In this document: positions 36,883-47,900 of the stretch, piece after piece
How the letters are laid out: each line of letters opens with the position of its first letter
Numbering within the stretch: position 1 is the first letter of the stretch
Assembly: GCA_003254925.1 (NCBI GenBank)
Contig: QANZ01038626.1
Location: 80,823-144,822, forward strand
From: Chamaecrista fasciculata
Lineage: Eukaryota > Streptophyta > Magnoliopsida > Fabales > Fabaceae
DNA: 64,000 nucleotides
Reading direction: 5' to 3'
Translations under genes and position numbers: made by a program
Notes under the pieces: generated by a model
The model's database searches: none
Seen by the model: only the letters and a program-made list of their open reading frames with translations
What the model was told of the DNA's origin: nothing

Positions 36883-39800
36883 TTATTTCGCCCTCTTACG
36901 AATGTCATACAAGTAAGAGCAAATCACCACAGCAGCAGTAATTCCTGCTGCAAAAACAGCTTCTGCCACTATGATCCCTTCCCTGACAGTCACCATTGAA
37001 TGTGGCTGAAACCCCAGCTCTGAAAGTTTCTTATGCGATACAGCATAATCTCTAAAAAATGCATCCTCGTCCTGTCAAGCAGGAATGCCATAGTTACTTG
37101 TGGGGCATAACATAATGCTTATGAAAAGAAAATTCCTACTAAATACTAATTAACAGCCACATAGTGCAATGATCACAAGCCCAAAGATTGATCCAATAGT
37201 ATAAGTGGGCAAGAAGCCAACAAGCATGTGTCACTATATATATGTAGGAAATAAGTAGAGCCCTGAATGCTACTGTAAAACATAGATTACCCGAGCACAG
37301 CATTTAATAAAGGTCAAAAGGTCATTTTGGTCTTAAGTGTTTGCTCTAATGTTCATTTTGGTCCTTTATGTTTAAAAATGTTCAAATTGGTCCTAAATGT
37401 TGGCAAAATAATTCATGTTGGTCCCAAACTTTTAAATTTGGTCATATTTCTCTCATCTCTCATTTCAAGTTCAAAGTATTTGTTAAGAGTAACTCGTAGC
37501 TCTGAATTCTTCGCATTCGAACTTGAAACGAGAGAGACATGATCAATTTTATTTGACCGTGAAACGAGCGGTCAACTTTCGAGGCCTATTTGACCTTGTT
37601 TGCTGATGACTCTAACTGGATAGAGAAAGTACTCTTTGAGAATAATATGTAGCTTTGAACTCGCCACATTCAAACATGAAGTGAGAGAAATTAAATAGGA
37701 TCATATTCAATATTTTGGGACCAAAATGAAATATTTTGCCAAGATTTAGGATCAATTTGAACATTTTGAAACATAAAAGACCAAAATGAACATTAGAGCA
37801 TACATATAGAACCAAAATGACCCTTTGAACTTTAATAAATTACAGAATAAAGTACGTAATGGTCATTCACATTAAACAATCATAAGTACCTTTGCATACA
37901 GCTCAACATATTGACGAAATTCAGAATCCGCCAATAAGGCTTTGTCTGTTGGAAGTTTGAGCAGCTCCTCAGAATTTCCTTCAACCAATTCCCTGATATG
38001 AACAACCAAATTCAGCCAAGGATTAGAAATAAATAAGCTCAACAAATGTCCTTGTGGCTTGCAAATAATGAAGAATAGGAAGCAGCTTAAAGTCTTACAC
38101 AAAGTATGAGTTATCAAACTTCAGTGGTTCCTTGGTCCAAGGACCATCAAACCCTGATCTCTCTGGATGTGCTCTTCCCTATAATATCAGGGCAAACGAA
38201 CTAAGAATGCAAGATCATAGTAATGTATAGTCCTTAAATTATAAGTGCAAGAGGGATACCAGAGTATGTCCTCCAGACAGTGCTACAATATCCTTATCCG
38301 ACAGCCCCATTCGATAAAAAATATCACGTAGATGGAGCACACCTAGCAACAGGATCCAAATTCTTGTAAGCATTTACACATTCTTGATTTCATTTAACTG
38401 TGAGAAATTTAACTTAAACAGTAACAAGAACACAGCTTATTATCTAGATATTTTCCATCCTTGAGTATGGGAAAGGAGAAAACACTAACAAAAATATGGG
38501 ATACTCACCTTGCTTAGCATCGGGAAGCCGCCCTTCTTTGGGACATAAGTCTGAGTCCTACAAAATTACAAGAACTAACTAACAAGAAGCAATAATTCCA
38601 TAACAGGTAATATTCAGAAGGTGAGCCACAACTCACCTTTCTTCCTGGAACAAAGTCAATTGTAGGTCCTCCAGTAACCTCAACAGCAACAACACCAGCA
38701 AGCTGAAAACAAATTATCAAAAAGAAAAAAGTTGTTCATACAAATCTTTCTTCATATTTACATAAATTAAATAGAAATTAACTAAGTCTTTTACAAATAC
38801 ATATTTTGTCACAAACTAAGGATCGCTGCATGAGGATAAACCTCCCTTTCCAACCTGTGTAAAGAGAATCAGGACTCAATGTGCAGTGGATTTCATTGAA
38901 TTTGTTGTTTGTAAATTTTGATTTATACAAGTAATTTATATATGTTTTGCTGACATAAACATATATATATATAAGAACTCTAATGATTGACCACTAAGGT
39001 TACTTATACTGTAAAAAGATAAGTTATTGTAGACCAGGGAAATTATTATTAGATCTCCCTCCTTTAAGAGTTTAACTGACTCAGGAGATGGAGTTTCAGC
39101 TGTATAACTGCAAAGAAATCAGGCTTCTTCCAATGAAATGGCTTACCATATAGTATATTACTTATCCAAATTTACTGCATAACTTGAAACTTGTAAATAC
39201 CTTCTAACCTCACACATTAGGCCAAGACAGGTAAGCTCAATTTGTTCCCTAATGATTATAGTTAGGTATAGAGTTGTGAAACATAAGGATTGATGAACAA
39301 ACAACCAAAGCAATCTGTATTACTGTATATATCATGGTTTAATACCATCTTAGAATCCTTAAAAGTCAAGGGTAACAGGACACTAAATTACCTATGACAT
39401 CATAGAGATCATACTGGAGTCTGTACATAGTAAATTCAAGGTGCAATGCCTTCATGCATGGTACCCTGAAGGTGAAACTCCATAATGATCTAGTAGCAGA
39501 ATGGAGACTAGAAGATTGATTGATTACCTACATGGCTACATCTAACGCACTAGACAATAACCAAACCACATCATCCTCATGAGTTCACATTTTAGAATTA
39601 TAGAAAATGAAAAAAAAAATAATTTAAATTGAAAGTGGCAAAAAATGGGACGTTGGAATGAACTTGAGAGTTGAGACAAATATTTGGGTTGTAGATCCTA
39701 TATGATCATGTATGGTCCAGACAAATTGGAAAGTCTGTTCTACTTTATACATCTAAAAAATGCAAGACAAAATCAACATCTCATTTGGCATATTACTGAA

Positions 39801-41366
39801 TTAGGGAAGCACATTCATGAGAACCTAGTGAGTTTAATAATCACCTGGTAAAGGTCTGCATATGTGATCTTAGGATGTTTTGCCTTCACTTCCTCTGAGA
39901 CATCAGAAAATAAGATAGATATCAAAAAGATGAGAAGATTGACCTATTTCCAACTATACTATACTACTTTTGCAAATTAAAGGAAAAAAAAAAAAAAATC
40001 TTGTAAGAGGTAAAGAATTTGAAAATATTCTATCATTGCACAAGGCATAGTAATATGCATTTCAAGCTGAATTTAGTATTATTGAAATGCTATGTAAATC
40101 CACGTTACTTGAACATGATTCTTACTAGTTGCTATTTACAAGTACACAATCACATACAACAAAGACAACGCCTATGTCTTTCTGTTAATACCTGCACAAG
40201 CACATAGATAAACACACAGTACTGCACACTTACAATTTCCAAATTATGTGGTTCCTCGGAGATGTACTAACAATTTCGCGCACGCACGCACACACACACA
40301 TATACAAAAATATCATAAAAGAACAGTTTACAGATTGAATTAAGAATCGAATATTGGAAAAGGAGCTTACCACAGAAATCAATGGCCTTCTTCAAGCCAT
40401 TGTTGGAGCCATGTGAATACTCTTCCTCGTACCTTATGGAGCCATTAGGTCCACCAGACTTCGTCTTGGCATCATAAGTGCCAGCATCATGCCAGCTACA
40501 AAAGCACACAGATTAAGCAAATAGAAAACAGAGAAAATCATATGATGATTATCAACAAGGAGACTACAAATTGAGTTATGCCCAAGTCTCAAATTGGTCC
40601 CGGCCTTATGTATGGGGTAGATTTCAAATCAGTCCCTTATCTTTCATTTGTTTTAGATTAGTCCTACGTATTTTCATGATGTTTCAAATTGGTCCCGAAA
40701 ATATTGAATATGGTCATATTCATTTCAAGCTCAAATGCGTCGAATTCAGAGTCACGACTTTCTTTTGATGAGTACTTTGAGACTACCAACAAACAAAGTC
40801 AAATCGAGTCCCAAAAGTAAGTAACTCATTTCACGTTCAAACAAGTAAAATTGGTCATATCTCTCTCATTTTAAGTTCGAATGCAACGAGTTCAAAACTA
40901 TTTGAAGAGCTCTTTCTCTTCTCAGTTAAGATCGTCAGCAAATGAAGTCAAATCAAGTCTCCAAAGTAGATTTGGACCAATTTGAAACAAATGAAAAATA
41001 AGAGACCAATTTGAAATCTACCTTATACATAAGGGACCAATTTGAGACTTTAGCCAATTTGTTAATAGCCGATGAAATTAAAGAACAAGACATATAATAA
41101 GCGTATTATCTCTACATCAGATTTTATGAAAAAAAAGTAACTAGACGATTGATTTTGAAATGTAATTAACTATTCTGTCACACTAGTTATATTATCTCTC
41201 TAATAGCATTAATTGAAAAATAAAACAGAGGAAGAAGCAATATATAGAGAGGGAAAACGTACGCCAAGCGAAGCATGAGAGGAGCACAGTTGCGACTAGC
41301 GATGAGAGCGCGGAGATCACGACGAGCTTTTTCGATTTCCTTAAGGTAATCTGAAGATGGCGCCAT
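36883..41366 (-). CDS. APX3: Membrane-anchored (peroxisomal type) L-ascorbate peroxidase, APX3-like
   Basis: Nine exons: 41263-41366, 40371-40495, 39845-39894, 38637-38702, 38509-38557, 38260-38342, 38099-38178, 37890-37992 and 36883-37071, with standard splice sites. The total of 849 nt gives 282 aa, close to the roughly 287 aa usual for the family. The protein begins [18 protein letters not shown]. The distal haem pocket [12 protein letters not shown] has catalytic Arg, Trp and His; the proximal motif [17 protein letters not shown] has the haem-ligand His; GPWT..P lies in the cation-binding loop. The last exon adds a hydrophobic helix ([20 protein letters not shown]) and a basic RKRAK tail, the tail anchor that directs APX3-type enzymes to peroxisomal/ER membranes. 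It reduces H2O2 using ascorbate. Introns 1 and 8 contain foldback transposons. Confidence 0.95.
37312..37830. mobile_element. Foldback MULE-like MITE in APX intron 8, perfect 9-bp TSD
   Basis: GGTCAAAAGGTCATTTTGG and CCAAAATGACCCTTTGAAC bound 519 bp. TTTAATAAA flanks it at 37303-37311 and 37831-37839. It fills most of the 818-bp intron between exons 8 and 9 and leaves splice sites untouched. Confidence 0.92.
40579..41055. mobile_element. Foldback MITE in APX intron 1
   Basis: AAGTCTCAAATTGGTCCC and GGGACCAATTTGAGACTT are exact inverse ends of a roughly 477-bp element. Flanks AATTGAGTTA / AATTTGTTA are similar but not a clean duplication. It lies within the 767-bp intron 1. Confidence 0.82.
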
Positions 41367-41650
41367 TGGAATTTTGAAGCTCCTTAAATATTCAAGTTTG
41401 ATTTCAGAGCGTTTGAGCTTCAGAAGAGAAAAGAGTGAATAAATATGAAGAGAGAGTGTTGAAGAAGAAGAGATAGTGAAATTTATTTATATGGAAGAGA
41501 CAAAAAAATAAAGAAATGGTTGGAGGAAGAAAGACCAGTGATATTCGATGGGGTGGATAGCCCGCGTGAGGTGCTTACTACTCGAATGCCTTCATAACTC
41601 ACCTCCACCTCCATGCACGTGTCAATAACACAAACTTCTAATAACTTTAA
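41367..41650 (-). promoter_or_regulatory. Proximal upstream region of the ascorbate peroxidase gene
   Basis: Only about 284 bp separate the start codon from the first of three foldback transposons (41651 onward). The first 100 bp upstream are GA-rich on the minus strand and look like a 5' leader. No clear TATA box was assigned. The native promoter is therefore either very short or includes transposon DNA. Confidence 0.35.
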
Positions 41651-42158
41651 GGGTAAATTACAAAATAGGGTCCTGTGGTTTGGCCCTATTTCAGATAGAG
41701 TACATGTGGTTTGAAAAGTTTCAAATTGGGGCCTGAGGTTAACTCCGTTTGCAAAATAGGGTCTAGGTGGTTTCGACCGTCAAAAAACTAACGGTGCACG
41801 TGATAATTTGCCTAACAATCTCAGGGTCTTTAGTTAAAATACTATTTTAAGACCCTAACTATTAATTTTTTTGCGTTTGAATCCCTATTTCTTACGTCGT
41901 CATGTTAAAATACTATTTTAAAATACTATTTTTGCGTTGGTTAAAAATAGTTAGGGTCTTAAAATAGTATTTTAACTAAAGACCCTGAGATTGTTAGGCA
42001 AATTATCACGTGCACCGTTAGTTTTTTGACGGTCAAAACCACCTAGACCCTATTTTGCAAACAGAGTTAACCTCAGGCCCCAATTTAAAACTTTTCAAAC
42101 CACATGTACCCTATCTGAAATAGGGCCAAACCACAGGACCCTATTTTGTAATTTACCC
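41651..42158. mobile_element. Near-perfect foldback MULE-like MITE upstream of APX, perfect 9-bp TSD
   Basis: The 508-bp element consists of two arms of about 215 bp that differ at few positions and a short AT-rich loop. Ends are GGGTAAATTACAAAATAGGG and its complement. TAACTTTAA flanks it at 41642-41650 and 42159-42167. The very high arm identity suggests a recent insertion. It begins 285 bp upstream of the APX start codon. Confidence 0.95.
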
Positions 42159-42180
42159 TAACTTTAAACATATATTTTAA

Positions 42181-42938
42181 GGCAAAAGTATTCTTGCTAT
42201 TCCCCCAACGTATGAGGTCATTTTAGTTATACCCTTGATGTTTTTTTTTTTTTGTCAATTATACCCTCAACATTTTATATCTGAGTCAATTATACCTCAA
42301 TCTCTAACTAATTACAGAATAGTTCAAAATATTTGTCATCTTTAACAAACAATTTTTTAGAAGCCATTAACAACCCTTTTTCTCTTACCTTAACACATCA
42401 CCACCACACTTCATCGTCGTCGTTCATTCTGTCTTCGTTTCTGTCGACATGGTCCTTCTCGTCGTCCTCTTCTCTCTCCAAAGGGGTTTTGAAGTTACTT
42501 TACTTCTCAATTTCGACGACCACGACAGCACTACCACCGGAGATTGTGTGTTAACGCTGGGAGCTAGACTATTGGTATTTCTGCTGGATTTCTCTGAATT
42601 CGAGGCTCACAGGCGAGTTTGTGTATAGTTGCCAGAACTATGAAAAATAGAGGGGAGAGATTTTTCAGGCTTCTCAATTGTAGGGATCAGTTCGTTAAAG
42701 ATGACAAACATTCTGAATTGTTCTATAATTAGTTTGGGACTCGTGTGAAAGAAAAATCTTGAGAGAATGGAGGATTTCTAAATAATGGAAACTTAAGGAC
42801 TTTAAAACAAAAAAAAATGTCGGGTTCGAGTATAATTGACTCAAGTGTGAAACGTTGGGGCTATAATTGACAAAAAAAACGTTAGGAGTGTAACTGAAAA
42901 GGACCTCATATGTTAGGGGTTCCAACAGTACTTTTGCC
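42181..42938. mobile_element. MULE-like foldback element with gene-like interior, perfect 10-bp TSD
   Basis: GGCAAAAGTA and TACTTTTGCC bound 758 bp. TATATTTTAA flanks it directly (42171-42180, 42939-42948). Arms of roughly 170-250 bp pair (for example GTCATCTTTAACAAAC against TTAAAGATGACAAAC). Between them, 42390-42620 is GC-richer and reads like captured coding or leader DNA. No transposase is present. Confidence 0.92.
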
Positions 42939-42973
42939 TATATTTTAATATTAATTGTTTTAATTAATAAAAT

Positions 42974-43802
42974 GTCAAAGGCTCATTTTCGTTTTAAATG
43001 TATATTCATTTTGATAATTTATATTTTAGAAGATTTATATTAGTCTTAAATGTTGACCGAATATTTCATTTAATTTTAAACTATGAAATGCGATTACATT
43101 TTTTTTGTTTTAAGTTCGAATGTGATAGGTTCATAACAACATATTGCTTTCGAAAATTTCTATCTCTATCCAAGTGTGGTTATGAACAAATAATGTCAAA
43201 GCGGATCACGAAAGTAAGTTGTTCATTTCACGGTCAAATAAGTAAAGTTAATCATATTTCTTTCATTTTAATTTTGAATGCTATTAATTCAAAGTTACAA
43301 GGTACTTTTAACAAATTCTTTTTCTGCCTAGTTGGGACCGTCAGCAGAGGAGATCAAATCAGGTTTGAAAGTGGGGTTGAAACCAAAAGGTTAAAAAAAT
43401 GATGAAAAATTGATTCTAAACTCACTTTCAAGCTTGATTTGATCTCATTTGTTGATGATTCTAAAAAAAAGAATCGAGTACCACATAGCTTCAAAATTCA
43501 TTGCATTTGGACTTCAACGAGAGAAATATGATCAATTTTGATAGTTTGACCGTAAAACGAGTGACATACTCTCGAAACCCAATTTGACCTCTTTTATTGA
43601 TGACTCTAACTTGATAGAAAAAGTACTCTTCGAAAGCAACACGTAACTTTGAATTTATCATATTCAAACTCGAAACGAAATAAGTATGACTATATTCAAT
43701 AGTTTGAGACCAAAATAAAACATTTTATATAAATCTTTTGAAACATAAAGAACTAAAATAAACATAAAAACATATGTTTATGACCAAAATGAGCCTTTAA
43801 CC
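42974..43802. mobile_element. Foldback MULE-like element
   Basis: GTCAAAGGCTCATTTTCG and AAAATGAGCCTTTAACC are near the ends of an 829-bp element whose arms pair for most of their length. Flanking 9-mers TAATAAAAT and TTATGAAAT share seven bases. It is the third foldback in a row upstream of APX. Confidence 0.75.
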
Positions 43803-44817
43803 TTATGAAATTTATGAATATATTACTTTTGAGAAAATAAATATTGTATTAAAAAATATAGTAAAGTGAATTTCGTTCACGAATTATACAGGCTTTGTAG
43901 ATTTACCTATTGAAGGAAAAAGTCTAAAACAGAAAGGGGAGAGCTATACGAAACAAAAAGAAAAGAAAAAATATTTACAACTAAGCTAAATGTTTATCTA
44001 TGTCCTAAGACGATAATTAAATAAAGCAAAAAAATGTTTTTGTGTTTTTGATTTAAAGGACTGAATTGAGAGAAATAATAATACGAATAGATTAACCAAA
44101 TTGAAAAAACACCCGACAGAGCAATTGGATTAAGCAATCATTACTAATAAAGATAAATGGAGTATTCCCACACAAATCATCCTAAGATAGTCACTAATAA
44201 CTCAATGACCTAGATTAACAACCCTATCATGCAAACATCTTAAATAAGATAGATCCATAATAAGTATTGAAAACCTCATTCAATTGATGACAAAAGAAGA
44301 TCAAAAAGCATAATCTTTATAACAATAAACATTGTCAAAGCTATACATCTATAATTATAACCAAACTAGTGTAAACTCAAGGGTTACAATCAAGATATAA
44401 TCAAACAATAAAACCAAGTTCCTAATCAAGAATCAGAATACCAAAAAGTTCTTAGGTTCAACTAGAATTCAAGAACAATAAAGTAAATTCTAATTCTAGT
44501 GTGAGAAAAACTCCCTAATGGTGAAACCCTAGTTCATGCTTTGCTCCAATGCTCCTCCGGGTATGAGTGTTTAGCCGCTCATGGTTGACAGATGAATAAC
44601 TTCATAATTTGCTGCCATGATCTCAAGAAAAGCTTCACACGATGAACCAAATTGCTAACCGGGATATGGAATGTGTAAAACTCTCTCTTCAGTGGTGTGT
44701 AGCCTCCGAATGACCTCCAGACCTCTCCTATATGTTATTTTCGGCTTATCCCCAAGAAATTTAGGTCTGAATCATCCAAATCGGGCTTGGGCCTGCTTAA
44801 TTATAAATTATCGCGAA

Positions 44818-44905
44818 CCTGCCGCGGTTGTGCATGGCGGCGGTTCCGGCGGCGGTTTTTCCAGAGAGACCCGCCGCGGCTATGCATGGCGGCGGTTTCT
44901 CCAGA
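44818..44905. repeat. GC-rich direct duplication
   Basis: Two near-identical segments containing CCGCGGYTRTGCATGGCGGCGG are separated by about 55 bp in otherwise AT-rich DNA. Small overlapping ORFs here on both strands are side effects of the composition. Confidence 0.7.
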
Positions 44906-47017
44906 CTTCTGATTCTTCTCAGTTTGGTCCCTGACTCGTCTCCAAGCATTCTTAAGCCTTCCTTGAAGTATTTCAACACTTTGAACTTCATCAAAACTTA
45001 CCAAGAACATCGAGAAACTAAGTGAATTCTCAGGATAAAGAAGATCAATCAAATAATAAAGATTAAACCCGAGAAAACCACACAATTACTCACAAAATAG
45101 TCCAAATAATGTCACACCTCAAGGCATCATATTTCATCATAAAAAGACATAAAGACATGCAAATGAATCCCAAATGAATATAAAATACCCTAAAATGTCT
45201 CTAAAATATATGATGAAATATGGTCAGATCAAACTTCCCCACACTTTAATCTTTGCACTACTGGGCAAAGCTGTCAAGAAAGAGTAGAAAACAAGGATGC
45301 AAAAGAATCAAAAGAGTATCAATCCCACTCAACACATGGTTGAAGAAAACGAAAGCAACTTAGATCATGAGACAATCAATCAACTGAGCATGCCAAGCAA
45401 CCTAAGAATCTCCAATAGACCAATCCAAAAGTGTATCACTCACTCACATAGCAGGGAAAATTTACTCTCAAATCCTTGCAACGAGCCTCTACCATAGGCT
45501 TGAAATAATTCTACAATCTCCATTATAAATGCAATTATTCAAAAACTCAAGAGGACTTTAGAGGGTTGTAATGTTGGATAAGGCTAGAAGATGGAAAATT
45601 TCAAAAGAGAAGAAGAATGAAAGAAAGGAAAAATGGTAGCACATGAGCACAAAAGAAAAAATTAAGCTGCATATTAGTCAATGAATTCCCAACTTAGCAT
45701 CTAAAACCCACCACTCTTTGCAAACTCCACTCCTCAACCACCAAAAAAATTGCACAAGCTTTTTCTCTTTTTTTTTTTTCTTGAGTCTTTGACTCTTATT
45801 TGGCGCCATAAACTTGCCTTAGCTTCTTAATGTACTTCCTTTATCAACTTGAAGCTTTAAAACAGGCACAACTCCTTTCTTCTTTTTTTTTTTCACTTCA
45901 TTTTCATGATATTTTCTTTTCTTTTTTTTACTTGGCAATTCAAACCCATGAGGAAAGAAGCAGAAAGAAGAGTGTTAGGCAAACCTGATGCTAATTTAAA
46001 ATTCAAAAACCAATAACGACAAGCTTAAATAATTAAGGCTCAAAGGGGGTGACAAATGATGATGGTGTTTGGGCTTGTGTATGGGAAATAAGGGTAGAAG
46101 AAAAATGCCTCTATCACAGTTCAAAAACCAATGGATATGAAACTTTGATAAAGAGTGAAATCAAGTTCTAGAGAAAACTCATCACAAGGATTAAAATGAC
46201 ACTCATATGAAATGAACAATTAGGCTCAAAATCTTCCAACAGGTTTAATAAGGTGGCACTCAATTGATTTTTGGAGAAATTCAAAGGAAACAGTAGCATG
46301 ATCACAATTAACCAAATGCTCAGAAATCTAAAGAAGCAAAAGTTAACTTCATTCACCTGCGAGTAAAATATAACCAATTAACTTAAAAGCATAATTGAAA
46401 TCTTCCCAAGCTTAAAAAACTCACCAAAGAATAAAAACTAAAATATGGGTTCATATGATATCTCAAACCTGAAACTGGTGATCCTATGGAAAATTAAATG
46501 CCAAAAACTCATAATGAAAGTCAGAAAACTCCTTCAAACGCATTTAAACACAGCTACGACAGGCAAACAGAATTCCCAAAATCAAAATAAATTGTCAAAA
46601 CATAAATCCAGCTCAAAAGACCACAGAGATGCCTTAAAGTTTGAAAAATTGTCAAAAATATCAAAATCAGGAAACCAGCAACTAAAATCAGATAAAGTAG
46701 ACTCAAATGAACGAACTCACACTCCCCCACACTTTAAACCTTGCAGTGTCCTCAATGCAAGAACACTACAAAATAAAACCAGGGGAAAAAGAGAAGCAAA
46801 TAACTGCGCAGAATGCGGAATCCAGGAGCAAAAGAAGAACCTGCAATACATCATCAAAAGAGCAAAAACCAACAGGTCTAAAGAAAAGTCAGACGATGCC
46901 CAAATATCCATATACAAAAAATAACTGAAGCAAAGACACGACAACAGACTCTAGAGTTTACTAACAATGTAACATCTAGACACAAAAACAAAATAAAGCA
47001 AAAGACTCAATCCAGAG

Positions 47018-47874
47018 CTAAACATCAGCATGATCCTCATCGGCAGGCGGAAGGATAGGAGGGGTGATCTGGTGCTGGCTGCATAGGAGCTGACCCAGCT
47101 CCCTAAGATATGTATCCTGCGCACCCATCCTGTCAAACAGGCGACCCTGATCACTTCGGACAGATTGGAGCTCAGCTAGGATCTGTGCTTGGGTCTCCTC
47201 CATGCGGGCCATAGAAGCCGCATGCGCTGACATCCGTCCAGCATTCTCCATGTGCACATCCCTGGGTGCATCATTCTGGGCCGCGCCACCCAATCTCTCA
47301 TATTCCATCGGGGCTAAAGCTTTGACATACTCGTCCTCGTTCGCCCCGGTGTACTCCTCAATACCCTTGGACCGAAAGATTGCTGTCAAAAGATGCGGGA
47401 ATGCCATCGCATGCCCAGGGGGCCATGCACAGAAGATTCCAAAGCGTCCCACATAAGTTGAGGTACATCGACATCCAGCCCCTGCGACAACAGGAAGATA
47501 AGGGCAGCGATCCTAATGGGGGTATGACTCTTGTGACTGTTAGGGATGATGTTATTAGTCACCAGGTGGAGCCACATCCGGACGTCGGGTTTGAAGGAGC
47601 TGCGCAAAATATAGTCAGTCTTTCCATATGGCCTATCCCAAATTTGGACGCCGGGAAGGCAGAGAGCGCTAGCCAAGGCATCTCGGGAGATGGAGGAACG
47701 GTCGCGAAGGTAGGCTTGGTAAGCGCAAGGCCGGTCGGGATCATACAGTGGGAGCTGGAGGTGTTTAGAAATAAGACCTGGCGAGACTAACCCCATTTGT
47801 TCTGGACAACAGCCTGAAGAATGACAAGTTGCATGTTTAAAGGCAAATAAGATGGTATCTTCTTTTTTCGCCAT
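47018..47874 (-). pseudogene. Frameshifted retroelement ORF resembling 'putative plant transposon protein'
   Basis: Two overlapping minus-strand frames (47386-47874 and 47018-47452) make one protein with an indel near 47440. The first part reads MAKKEDTILFAF.. with SSISRDALASALCLPGV and VRMWLHLVTNNIIPNSHKSH. The second continues with FCAWPPGHAMAFPHLL and an acidic/coiled segment ending ADEDHADV. The wording recalls the Pfam 'putative plant transposon protein' group (PF20167) often annotated in Athila/Tat-type debris; this is recognition, not a search. GC content exceeds the flanks. Confidence 0.6.
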
Positions 47875-47900
47875 AAGCCTCTCGTAAGGCCGCCAAGTAA

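Larger units (their letters stand above)
43880..47900 (-). mobile_element. Probable LTR-retroelement debris around the plant-transposon-like ORF
   Basis: This 4 kb block carries the frameshifted ORF, two occurrences of a CCCCACACTTTAA motif (about 45237 and 46728) typical of gypsy debris in dicots, a GC-rich doublet at 44818-44905 and long A-rich spacers without genes. LTR ends were not found. The assignment to one insertion is inference. Confidence 0.45.

Noticed and set aside
44797-45085. Arg/Ala-rich ORFs on both strands
   Set aside because: Caused by the GC-rich doublet; mutually overlapping and without homology.
46445-46944. Overlapping Lys/Asn-rich ORFs
   Set aside because: A-rich retroelement spacer; frames on both strands overlap and none has a domain.
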